NCBI GenBank assembly: GCA_935421135.1
Contig: OW285194.1
Span: 3,684,876-3,748,875 of the forward strand
Length of the DNA stretch: 64,000 nt
From: Bugulina stolonifera
Taxonomy: Eukaryota; Bryozoa; Gymnolaemata; Cheilostomatida; Bugulidae
Reading direction: 5' to 3'
The translations under genes were made by a program, and so were the position numbers. Below the pieces are notes generated by a model. That model was not told the origin of the DNA. It was given only the letters and a program-made list of their open reading frames with translations, and did not search any database. The number at the start of each line of letters is the position of its first letter. The first letter of the stretch is position 1. Below, one piece after another: positions 1 through 10,920 of this stretch.

Positions 1-91
1 GCTCTCCTGTAAAACTTAGAAATCAACCAATACATTGTTTAACCAGATATGGACAGAATAGCTTTTTAAGTTGCACAGTCATGATACAATA

Positions 92-348
92 GGCGTATTC
101 GGATATTGCACCGTGCAAGCTTATAAATAGCAATCTGCGGCAATAACAATATATTTTATTCAATAATATAGCGCTATCTATAACTATCTATAACGCAAGG
201 CAAGCCGTGCCTGGCACTAATAATATAAAGTATATTCACTTAGCAGGGGATTTCCCTTCAGAGCAAGCACTAGTCACGCCTGAACGCTCAAGTTGCATTC
301 TGGTAGTTAGACCAGTGCTATATGAACCAGTGGAGTTTCCAAATAGCC
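92..348. mobile_element. MITE copy 1 (TIR GGCGTATTCGG-type)
   Basis: Short non-coding element, about 257 bp, with imperfect terminal inverted repeats (GGCGTATTCGGA at the left, TTTCCAAATAGCC at the right) flanked by TA. Two further copies lie at 5905-6138 and 45614-46859, the last interrupted by a younger insertion. No coding capacity. The TA-flanked, short-TIR build suggests a Tc1/mariner- or Harbinger-type non-autonomous element; the superfamily is inference. Confidence 0.5.
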
Positions 349-969
349 TATATACTTAAATTCTTCTTGCTGATGGTACCACAAATAAATGCTGTTGAGT
401 AGATATCAATGCTCAAACACCATATCTAAAAACATATGTCAATAAATAATAATTTAAGGTTATGTAACTGGGGTTCTCAAAAATAAAATTCCTTTTAACA
501 CTATATAGGCATTACTACCTGAAAAGGCATAAGAAAAAAATTGGGAAGGTCTAAGAAATATTTTTCAAGTTATGGCCCATAGTAATTTTGGGGTCCGTTT
601 ACTACAGCTCCAATTTTATGAATGAAATGACTAGACAGGGAACTCCGTCGTGAAGGCATGACACAATGTTGCAGATGCAGAAGAATAATCAATCTCATTG
701 ACATAGTACTACATGGTGTATGGCTGACATATAATGCATGTTTTAACAAGCTTTTTTCTGTTTTTGTATATGGTATATCCCATGCAAAACATATGTGTGG
801 TGTATATTCTTATAAAATACATATATCCACTGTTCTAGGAAAGAATAAGGGCATTTATTCTACTAGATATGTTTGTTGGGTTGTTTAGCAGCAGCTAGTG
901 TCAGTCTAAAAGCCAACACAAAACAAAATATGTAAAAAAAACAATGATTTGATCCTAGATCTCATATTT
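349..969. other. Intergenic, no gene seen
   Basis: AT-rich sequence without a convincing frame or splice pattern. A short minus-strand match to the dispersed repeat at 2140-2160 and 33350-33370 (its CCCCAGTTACATAACC segment) lies near 452-475. Confidence 0.5.
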
Positions 970-2165
970 GAATAATTACATGTACAGTGTGCAGCTCTGT
1001 GGTGGTCTAAATGGCTTGTATATGCGCAGTTTAATAGGAGTTATCCCACCTATTAATTAAGGGAAAACCTTGCTGCTAAGCAACTGACAGGTTCCGGAAG
1101 CTCCGCCTACCTTCATTCATAAAAACAAAATGGCTATAAGAAATAGAAAAGTTGATCGTTTTTAAGCCAGTTAGCAGCATTAGGATGAGTGGATGTTCAA
1201 TATTTAGTAACATTGCAATGGAATATCATTCCACCAGTACTATAAAACTTTTTAAACTGTAGAGCTTCTTTTAAATAGCTGCATGTCAAATTAAAATAGC
1301 AAATTAATATTTTATTTTCTCAAATTTGAACAAGTATTTTAAATCTACTTTATTAAGAGCTTTATTTGAATTATTAAGGATTTGTTTATATGTAGCCCCC
1401 ATGATTAAAGCTTGCTGAAAATGAATTTGGTTAGATATCTGAGCGAATGCTGCTCTATTTCGCTGTAGTTGACGCCAAAAGTTGCTAATTTTAATTTTGA
1501 TAGTGGTTCAAAAAAGGGGATTCCCAGAGTTTTTGAAGCATCCATAAAGCCAAATAACTAATCAAAGACAAGCCCGCTTCTTCATGCTTCAATTGAGCTA
1601 AAACTATTAATAAATTGGCTACTACTGCAAATTGAAGTGAGATAGTTGACGCCAAAGTAATGTGAATAAAGCGACGTAAATTGGCCAAAATCAAGAGGGG
1701 ATAACTTCACATAATATACGTGCCCTGCAGTCTAATACTATCCTACCTGTTCCTAAACACTTATAGAAACACCTGCACATGCTAGTTTACCTTATGGAAA
1801 AGAATTTATTCTACAAATAAGACAAAACTTGGATAAGGTTTTACAGGCAAAAAGCCAGCGTAAGAAAATGTTCTAGGAGGCCATTATTTTATTTTATCTC
1901 TTCATAACACCAGCTTAGGTAAACATTCATGCATATTTAACAATATTGTGCAATAATTTAACTGAAAAATAAATTATTCTAGTAACCGCAGGCAAACTTC
2001 ATAGTGCTGTTTTCGGTCTTTGACCCCCTGTAACGTTGCGTCATGTGACTTAATGCTAACACTGAAAGCTGTCCAGGCCCTTTCAGACATGGCTAAATAT
2101 GTGGGAAAATTTTCGAAAGAAAATTCAGACCCCAGTTACATAACCTTAACAGGATCTGTAAATAA
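970..2165 (+). repeat. Dispersed duplication, copy A1
   Basis: About 1.2 kb that matches 32262-33372 nearly end to end by eye (shared blocks include the CTGTAGTTGACGCC, ATACGTGCCCTGCA and TTTGACCCCCTGTAACG segments). The 3' end of both copies carries the same short open frame (2060-2165 here, starting at ATGCTAACACTG), with substitutions but no frame-breaking indels over about 35 codons. In this copy the frame ends soon afterwards at a TGA, so it may be a decayed exon. Confidence 0.6.
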
Positions 2166-2301
2166 TGCATGAACGTTCACATTGAATATAAACACCCTTA
2201 CACTATCAAGAAGAATATACATTTAGCCTGTAATGATTAGATTTGTTCTATCTCTTAGGAGCTTTTTAAGGACAGCCATCATATTAAGCAGTTCTAGACC
2301 A

Positions 2302-2451
2302 TCCTGGATACCAGTTCAACTGTAAATACCAGTACATACTCCACTACAGTTTGGTAAAACAAGGAAGATACTCTGGCTAGATTATCTTCCTTGCTTTACC
2401 AAACTGTAGTGAAGTATGCACTGGTATTTACAGTTGAATTGGTACCCAGGA
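2302..2451. repeat. Inverted repeat / hairpin, ~65-bp arms
   Basis: Left arm about 2302-2366 and right arm about 2385-2451 are reverse complements apart from a few mismatches and a short indel, separated by a loop of about 14-18 bases (CTCTGGCTAGATT). A transcript would fold into one long hairpin. It lies about 270 bp upstream of the first zinc-finger gene. Origin unknown: a fold-back MITE or an inverted duplication are both possible. Confidence 0.65.
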
Positions 2452-2716
2452 CTATGAGTAGTGAGTTATTCACAAAATACCACCGTTATTGTTTCTATCA
2501 TAACGTTATTGGTGGCTAAACATACCATTATTATAAATAGCTAACATGACAATTTTTTATAATCAGCTAGCTTTCAAACAAGCCAATATCCCATTGCTTT
2601 CATTTTCTGGCTCATTCAGAGTTACACAACTATTTCGCTGTGGAGTTACAAAATTTTGAGTTGTATGTCTTTAACCTTTTCTGACAAATACTTCCATACA
2701 AATTTTCAGTTTAAGC

Positions 2717-5061
2717 ATGACAGGTAAGAAATATCAGTGCATATTCTGTAGAATTTTGCATTATTGCGGCATTTTGACAGCATGAGATTCTATACATGTA
2801 GATAGGACTATTCCATTCTACATTTATATAATGTAAGTATCTTAGCAGTTTTAAAAAACAGTATGTGTGAATTCCCTTAATGAAGTCATACAATGTGATA
2901 TGGTGTTAAATATATCATGACGCAACTACCAGTGACCCAACTACCTCTATTAAAACATGTGAGTGACTGAGTATGCTAAGCATTTTATCTAAGCATACTA
3001 TGCTTGACTAAAATTGTGTCACATGAGATTCTAAGACCTAATAACCACCCACATGTAATCAGGAAATCAATTTGTTTTCTAAATTAGCACTGTGAGGTAC
3101 AACCCAAAAAGTTATTCTGTTACTTTGTGTGAACTTGTATGTGTAAATATCCTTTTATTAGTATGTGAGTTTTTGCTCTTGTACTTTTATATACATCCTC
3201 ATGATAATATTCACTCTTTCTATCGATTAAGACAAAGAGTTCAAACCATGGCGTCCATGGGTCAGTGAAGAGCAGGTCAGTAGCGAACTCAATTATACGT
3301 CTGATGGAGAATACACCATACCGACCCTCACTCAAGGTAAGACGAAACAATATGATACACAAGTACGTTTAATACAGATGTGCCTCATATACACGGAGAA
3401 TGGGCATTAGTATTTCAATTGCCTATCGTTTATATGTACATACAAGCAATTCCAGTTTTCTTAGGGATAAGATTCACTGTATAACAGTATATTATTGTAG
3501 ATCTGTGTGAGAATATTATATTATTATTCCATTTCCAGGTTCTGCAATATTATACAAACCATCAGTCTGTTGTTATGAAGTATAAAATACATGCATGTTA
3601 GCTGAATTTAATACTTCCAATTTTTTAGTAAACTTATTTAATGTACCTGTACAATAGCAGCATACCAACACAAGTAATATTATTATTACACACTAAAATT
3701 TGATCCGTTTAGTTTAGTATCAAGTGTGTCATGAGCTAATTGTGTCTCCATTGTGAACTGGTGCTATCGTCACAACATTATAATTACATAGGCTATTATC
3801 TACGGTCTATATTATAATATGCTATATATACGTGAAATCCACAAGGAAATCGAGTATAATTTAGATATACAAAATAATGTGCGTGTGGATTGTGATTATG
3901 ACTTTGATTCTAAGAATGGCAAATGAATAATTGACAGATTGGAATTCCCACAGAGGTCCAGTTGACAGCACAGACAGCACTTTACTATTTACATGTAACT
4001 CTGTTCCTAATACTCCACACTGTGGATGGCAAAATGAATTCATGGAACACACAATAGTGGATGAAGACACAATTGGAAACAACTTTGTCCAAGGTAACCG
4101 CCCTCCTCTCTCAGCAGGTGGAGGATACACACTCATGGATGGTGAAGATAAAGAGCAGAGTTATTATACGTGTCTGAGTAATGACAAGGGATGTCTGGTG
4201 GATAATACAAAAGAGAGGTCTGACAAGAATCATAAACAATTAAATGATAGATATCACCAGGATAGTTGTTTAGAAACTCATGTCTCAATGGCCGATGAGT
4301 CAAAGCAATCCAACTGTTCACAGTGTGATTACCAATGCAAAGAATTAGATGCTTTTGAGCAACATAATAGAACACATACAGGAAAGAAAGTTTACTCCTG
4401 TGAAGTGTGTCATTATGTTTTTAAAACACGTTCTAAATGTAATGCACACATGAAAACGCATACAGGTGAAAAGCCATACAAATGCACAGAATGTAATTAT
4501 AGATGTGCATTGGCTGGAAATCTCAAACAACACTTAAGAAGACATACAGGAGAGAAACCATACAAATGTACGGACTGTGTTTATCAATGTACAATGAAGT
4601 ACACTCTCAAGCGACATATGAGAACACATACAGGAGAAAAACCGTACAATTGCACAAAGTGTAATCATAGATGTACAACGGCCGGACATCTTAAAATACA
4701 CTTGAGAACACATACAAGGGAGAGACCATATCATTGTTTGGAGTGTGATTATCAAAGTGCCGCGAAAGTAACTCTCCAGCGACACATGAAAACACATACC
4801 GGAGAAAAACCATACAAATGTACAGTATGTAATAATATATTTACATTGGTCAGAAACCTCAAGTTACACATGAGAACACATACAGGGGAGAAACCATATA
4901 GATGTACAGTGTGTAATTATAGATCTACACAGGCTGAACACCTTAAGTTGCACATGAGAACACACACAGGGGAGAAACCTTACAAGTGTAAAATATGCGA
5001 CTATAGCTCTACACAGAGCAGAGGTCTCAAAGCACACATGGAAAAACATGGTCGAGAATAA
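2717..5061 (+). CDS. WRPW-exon C2H2 zinc-finger protein (copy 1, intact model)
   Basis: Probable nuclear DNA-binding repressor. Model: join(2717..2723, 3232..3336, 3938..5061), 411 aa, all introns in phase 1 with GT-AG ends. Exon 1 is ATG ACA G. Exon 2 encodes a conserved peptide with WRPW at 3249-3260, the tetrapeptide that recruits Groucho/TLE in Hairy-type repressors. Exon 3 starts with TGGAATTCC after an AG and encodes an acidic linker, then nine C2H2 fingers (CX2C-X12-HX3H) joined mostly by HTGEKPY linkers. The long final frame has no ATG at its head, which is why a splice from upstream is needed. The identical exon order in paralogues at 16.2 and 22.0 kb supports the model. The stop overlaps an AATAAA at 5057-5062. 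The finger array is certain; the first two exons and the Groucho role are inference. Confidence 0.75.
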
Positions 5062-5629
5062 AATAATCTGTGATTACATTCTGTGATTGTTGCTTTTGCT
5101 GCATTAGTGGGAGACTATATTACTACATCTGTATACATGTAGATCAGCCCACATAGCACACACAACTATAATCTAATAGTAGTAGATTAAACACCGTAAT
5201 GACCTGGATGTTATGCGGTGGTCTTCACGCCAATGAATGTAGTTTGGAAGAACATAATGCAATTAAACTCACATACCACAGCAAGCCTAGCATGATTATT
5301 TCCACAGATATACATGTAAGGAATATTCGTGGTTTTAACTTACACATGTAATAACTCTACCCATAGTATATTAGATTCTCTATCACACATTGCTATGAAA
5401 ACTCACTGCATATTGTACTACAGTTTTATTATTTGATTTAGTAGTGCTTTCTTCATCCATTTTTTTCTCAGAGTTACAAATTTTATTCATCATAGACGTT
5501 CTTGCAAATAAATAATTTAGGACCAAATAAAATTTCTATTGTTGGACAGTTCTTTCCCAGGTGTCCATTTCCGTGGACTGTGATGTCCACTGTACATGTA
5601 CAATGTAGATACATTAAATAACACATGGG
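5062..5629. other. 3' flank of zinc-finger copy 1
   Basis: AT-rich flank with no gene. The portion near 5400-5520 resembles the 3' flanks of the other zinc-finger copies (9390-9450, 19870-19950, 26800-26930, 28570-28690), so the duplicated unit extends beyond the coding part. Confidence 0.5.
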
Positions 5630-5692
5630 GGAGGAGCCAGGTAAATGTACTCAAACGACACATGAGAACACACCTTGGAGAGAAAGAGACTA
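5630..5692 (+). pseudogene. Zinc-finger fragment
   Basis: A scrap encoding LKRHMRTHLGEK in one frame, the second half of a C2H2 finger and its linker, with no paired cysteines in frame upstream. It is the remnant of another finger array of the cluster. Confidence 0.55.
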
Positions 5693-5904
5693 TTAACTTC
5701 ATGCAGACATCAGGATACAAAGTACACCTATGACAAGAAATTTTTCACATGACATGTGACTACCATCTAGTTGCTGTTAAATATCTTTGGAGATTTTCAA
5801 CATCCATTGAATCTGCTACATCCTCAAGCCGGTGTGTATCCATGGGTTTTAGTACATCTAAGTTTATAACATTATATTAATTTTATTTTGCATGAGCTTC
5901 ACTA

Positions 5905-6138
5905 GGGGTATTCGGATATTGCACATGCAAACCTTAACTAAATAGCAACCTGGTAGCTCAAACAATATACTTTATTCAATGAGATAGCGCTAAGTTAGGT
6001 GTGCCTGGTGATAATGTTTATTGCTAACAAGCAGAGTCCCCTGCAGATCAAGGATTAGTCACCGCTGAACACATAGGCTGTGTTTGGATATTAAAAGTAG
6101 TCTTATAATTATGAACTAGTAATAGTTCCGAAGACGTC
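5905..6138. mobile_element. MITE copy 2
   Basis: Same family as 92-348: shares the TATTCGGATATTGCAC start, the AATATACTTTATTCAAT core, the GTGCCTGGT block and the right-hand TTCCGAAGACGTC end. More diverged than the other copies; TA at both edges. Confidence 0.45.
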
Positions 6139-7719
6139 TATAATTGTGCGCCACGCAAATTTCATCATACATGTTATCTAGTAGATGCATTTTAGCGCTG
6201 GGATGTTTCCTACTAAATCTTCACACAGTGAGAAATTAAGTGTATAAAATGTACATGTAAATACCGCAGCTTCAGTGCACCGCTGACTAAATACCTTGCC
6301 TCTCTATTTTTCTCTTGATCCTGGGAAACCAATGTTCAAAGTTTATCCAACTAAGAAGCGGAAAAAATTATTAATTTTAGTCTACCATTAGTTTAAGTTG
6401 ATCCTTATGCATGTAATGTAAGTATCATGTTCAGTAAATGGCTTCATCTTGTGCTAATAGAGAGATATCAAATGTAGTCTTAACGAATAATACAGTTATA
6501 TTGCCTGTTAACTAATACAACTTATTGTCTATTAGTTGCGCCATGGAACAGAGGTTATCCAATCCCGAAATCTCTTTACTACAATGTAAGTTACATAAAT
6601 GTAATTATGTTCTACACCCAGAATTATATTATACAAATGTAATTCAATATTCCCAATAAAATAAAATATAGTTGAGTTGCCACACTGACTCATGTAAGAT
6701 TAACTCAGGTCATGGATGTGATAAGCTACTAGGGGAAGTAAGACACCGTAAGTCTAAGGGTAAGTCTAAGGGGTATATCGTACAAGGAAAGGTAGAAGCA
6801 CAACTTATTTCATGACATTGAAAGCAAGTGCTAGAAATGTCAAAGTAGAAGTCCACTAGTACTGTACAAGTAGAGCACCATTATACATATTCAAGTACGA
6901 GTAGGAAGACCAGTACAACAATTCTGTAAAATGTATGTCTTGTAAAACAGTGATATAAGGTATTAATAGCTATCACAAAAACGCTCAGCTAAGTGGTGGG
7001 CTCCATTACATAAATGCGTGTACAATGTAAATTCATGGCCAAATATAAATTCTAAACAATTTGATGTGCCTCTCCATCTCCACATGAAGACCAAATTTTA
7101 AATATTACAATATATGCTCATAACAATTAAAACTTCAAGCGATAATTACCAGCGTTAGCAAGGAAATAATAGTACAATTATAGTAATTTAAAAGTTTTCG
7201 AACAAGTGAGTACGGGTGCAGTCAAGTATCAAGTCCTCATAAACCATGTGGAACTTATTATGTATCACTGCCTGTTCATACAATGTACATGTACTTATGC
7301 AATGGAAGTGGAGGTCTCAGATTTGGTTAAAATTGATATTGCATGTGACAGTTTACTGCACAGACAGGCAGGTTAATGCAATGATTGTTTATAACAAGTG
7401 TCATGTAGTCGGCTGAGTTTAGAGTCACATTTAACCATTACAATATTATATGAGACTTCAGTCTGTAGTCATGGAGTTATTATACTACTTCAATGTACTA
7501 TTTCAAAGTTTGGTACAAATACTTATACATTATGTACAATATAGCATCCTACCGAAACTAATAATGCTTTGTTAGTACAAGTGAAAATTCGGTCCGTTTA
7601 GTTTAGTATCAAGTGCGCAATGAGCTCACTGTATCTCAATTGTGAAATAGTGACACTGTCACAATTAATCTAGGCTTTCTTTGGAATGTTTAAAATTATG
7701 ATTTTCTTCAAATTTTCAG
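6139..7719. other. Intergenic, upstream of zinc-finger pseudogene
   Basis: No gene recognised. The segment 7565-7660 matches 3700-3780 upstream of the final exon of copy 1 (shared GTCCGTTTAGTTTAGTATCAAG), so it is the intron of a duplicated zinc-finger unit. No WRPW-type exon was found here. Confidence 0.5.
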
Positions 7720-9110
7720 CCTTAACAGGTGCTCATACCAACTTTCCCCCCAGCGCAACTCTGGCTATGGCAAACTGTATGTTGTATTGTAATAATGTTT
7801 CACATTGTAATAGTTCTATCAAAACGGAAATATTTTCCATCAGTGCTCATGAATGTCTTTTGTAGCAGTTGGGAACAGCGCTGACCATGCCCTGATAGAG
7901 CAAGCTAGTGTGGTATCTGGATCAAACGACAGTTTCGTCATCACAGACAGATCCCAGAGTGGTCAGTATGCCTGAATTATTCCCACATTGAATTAAAGCA
8001 GAATATGTTAACATATTATATTTTGTAATTTTAGTGCAAATGACTGATTCACAGGTTGGGATTTCCACAGAACTCTTGTGAGCAACGCTCAATCATTGAA
8101 CTCTGATTAAACTATCCTACATTTCCGATTGCAAAATGGACTCATGGGATACAAATAATATAATAATGGGTACAGACACAACTAGAAACAGCTTAATCCA
8201 AAATAACCATCTTACTTTCTCAGCAGGTGGAGGATACACAATCGTAAATGTTGAAGATAATGTGCAGAGTCACACATGTCTGAGCAATAACACGAAAAAT
8301 CTGATGGATAATTCAAAAAAAAAGATCGGAAAAATATAAACAATTTAATGATGGATATAACCAGACTGGGTGTATAGAAGGAAATATTTCAATAGCCAAT
8401 GGATTTGAGCAATACACCTGTTCAAAGCGCAACTACCAAAGAACACAATTCTATGTTTTTGAGCTAAATAACGGGGCATACACAGAGAAGAAATCACTCA
8501 CTTGTAAAGTGTGTGATCGTGCTTTTAGTAAAGCTTCCCAACTTGTTGTACACATGAGAACACATACAGGAGAGAAACCATACACAGGGTGCGATTATCG
8601 AAGTACAATGAAGCACGCTCTCAAACGGCACATGAGAACCCATACAGGAGAGAAACCATACAAGTGTACAAAATGTGATTATCAAAGTACAATAAAGCAC
8701 GCTCTGAATCGACATATGAGAACACATACAGGAGAGAAACCATACAAATGCACAGGGTGCGATTATCGAAGTACAACGAAGCACGCTGTCAAACGGCACA
8801 TGAGAACACATACATGAGAAAAACTTTACAGGTGTGAAACATGCGACTATAATAGATCTACACGCAGTGCAGTTCCCAAATCACACATGAAAATACGTGG
8901 TTGAGAAAAATAATTTATTTCGACGTTCTGTGATTATTGCTTTAGCTGAAAATCCAGCTTTGTTGGAGATATAGGAACACATAATGGAGGAAAACATTAT
9001 AAATGCGAATAGTGCAATTATGGGATGCACATTGGCAGGGAATCTTGAGCAACACATCATGGCAATCCATGCATGTGAGAAGCCATCACAGTCAGTACAT
9101 CTCAATCAAC
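7720..9110 (+). pseudogene. C2H2 zinc-finger pseudogene (copy 2)
   Basis: Decayed member of the cluster. Recognisable exons are 7720-7776 (57 nt, not seen in other copies), 7866-7961 (equivalent of the ~32-residue exon in copy 3) and the finger exon from 8055. The finger exon has an in-frame TAA at 8108-8110, a frame break after an A-run near 8320, a 6-bp deletion removing the first cysteine of one finger (near 8583), and a TGA after HMRTHT at 8815-8817. About four fingers remain in 8509-8817, and weaker finger remnants continue to about 9100. No start exon or WRPW exon was found upstream. Broken in several places, so not expected to make the family protein. Confidence 0.75.
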
Positions 9111-9655
9111 ACAGTCATGAATATATAATATAATATGTACATACTAAAAGAGTGGACTAGGGAAGAATTTTAGTAAATATAACGTCACATACATGTAATG
9201 TGAACGTTGTGTGACTGTTTTCTTACCAAGTAAATTCGGTTTGAAAGTAAACAACACAGAAAGTTCCATATACCCCAGGAGACACAACATGGTTATAATT
9301 TCCCAGATATACAGTGATATGGAAGAGTTGTGATCTTAACTTAGGAAATCTGCCAACGGTATCACCATCACACATTTCTATTGAAACCCACTAAATATGT
9401 TGCTACAGTTTTTTACTATTTTGTTCTAATAGTACTTTCTTAAGCAATAATTACCTCGGCGTAATCTTCCATGAACTTTCGTGTAAATACAGATCATTTG
9501 AGGAGCCAATCAAATCTTCATTGTGGGTCAGTTTTGTGCTGTTACCATATTTAGTAATATTGTCAACTGCTGATAAATTCGCAGTATTCTAGCTTTGTGA
9601 CTACAAAAATGAAACCATTGAACCTAAACATAAACACCCACCTTCCTATTAGTCT
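9111..9655. other. 3' flank of pseudogene copy 2
   Basis: AT-rich; resembles the 3' flanks of the other zinc-finger units around 9390-9450. No gene seen. Confidence 0.4.
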
Positions 9656-9830
9656 TCATTTCTTACTGAATTTCTTATTTTTTTCTTCATGCAGAAGAAG
9701 TTCAGCGCAATTGACCTTCAAAGTCAAGTCATGCATAAAACCTTTTCTGGTTAGCACAAGTGACAGAGCTGAAATACATTGTGCTATGAGAACCCTCATA
9801 TTATTAGCTACTCTTTTCTGAACACTTTGG
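9656..9830 (-). pseudogene. Possible LINE reverse-transcriptase C-terminal remnant
   Basis: The minus-strand frame contains KLQSVQKRVANNMRVL followed by an ALSLVLTRKG stretch. This resembles the LQSVQKRALRII and EALSLAGLPSL motifs common just after the RT domain of LINE ORF2 proteins. Short and diverged. A chance resemblance cannot be excluded. Confidence 0.35.
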
Positions 9831-10231
9831 AGTTTACTGGTATGCGAGAGATAAGTGCATAATATGTACATTTATTATATATGTATACAACTACTTGCGT
9901 GTGAGTCAGTTCAACAAAAGTTTAAGTTTTACTTAGAAAATGCTTCTAATTTGTATACGGCAGTCTGGTTCCGGATTTTTAATCTTACTTATAATGTATT
10001 TTTGTTACATGTCTGTTCATCCAACGTTAACCAGAAGTTGCAATGCACATGTTTGTGTAATGTAGAGCGTAAGAACCACTAAATACAGTAGGCTATATTG
10101 AGAACACACTGTAGGGTAGATATACATTCAAACCTCTTTCACAGCTTCTATGTGGTGCATTGCTAAACTGTACTACAACATGATCTGAACAAGACACATC
10201 AGTGTTATCACCTGTAGTAGTTGAATGCTTA

Positions 10232-10236
10232 GATAG
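10232..10236. repeat. Target-site duplication GATAG (left)
   Basis: GATAG directly abuts the TG of the 5' LTR and is repeated at 15922-15926 next to the CA of the 3' LTR. A paralogous unoccupied sequence near 46960-46985 reads through this point. Confidence 0.85.
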
Positions 10237-10830
10237 TGTCACAATATTCTGAAGTATACTAACTCATACCTAACACACTTGTCACAAATACTGAGATGTT
10301 ATATGTTATGTACGATACCAGCTAATACATTATATTATTTTACTACTACTATATACTACATGTATATAATACAAGGTATGAGGAAGAAGCCTACATACCA
10401 ATATATGACGTCATTACTTTATGTCAACAATATTTAGTACTGTTCTAAATATAGTGTGACTCAATATGTGATTGTGAAATACATAGGGCCTACTAGAATA
10501 TTCTTATTACTAAATAATCATGTTATACTATAATACTGTTTTCTGGAACATTCTTACATGACAACTTTATTATGGAATTTATGCAATATGTTTCTGGAAA
10601 GTTCTTTCTATTTTTACCCTTGGAATATTCTAGATTATAATGTTTACTATATAAGCAGTTCAATTATACAATGCAAGTTAGTTATAGTTCAATTACAATA
10701 AAGGATCTACTACACACAGCATACTAGCTATATACACTACAAGGGACAGTCTCGTCAGCATAAGAAGTAGCTGCAGAAAATTACCTTGGCAGTACAGGCT
10801 TTTCGAACCTGTCACAACATACGTGTGACA
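10237..10830 (+). repeat. 5' LTR (594 bp)
   Basis: Begins TGTCACA and ends TGTGACA, a 7-bp inverted pair. It contains a TATA box (TATATAAG, 10648-10655) and AATAAA (10697-10702) about 45 bp apart, consistent with a short R region. I found no difference from the 3' LTR when reading the two side by side. Confidence 0.95.
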
Positions 10831-10832
10831 AT

Positions 10833-10850
10833 TGGGGGCTGCTCCGGGAA
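10833..10850 (+). promoter_or_regulatory. Primer-binding site
   Basis: TGGGGGCTGCTCCGGGAA starts two bases after the 5' LTR. TGG complements a tRNA CCA end, and the stretch resembles tRNA-Pro type sites (which have CTCGTCC where this has CTGCTCC). The primer tRNA is not assigned. Confidence 0.7.
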
Positions 10851-10920
10851 GCCTCAAGTTCAAGGTATAACAGTTCGCACTAATTCTTTTTGTGGACAGA
10901 AGTAGACAGTCAGTAGCACA

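Noticed and set aside
4133..5049. Several minus-strand frames rich in Cys, Met and Ser opposite the zinc fingers
   Set aside because: Antisense shadows of repeated finger codons; the same pattern appears opposite every finger array.
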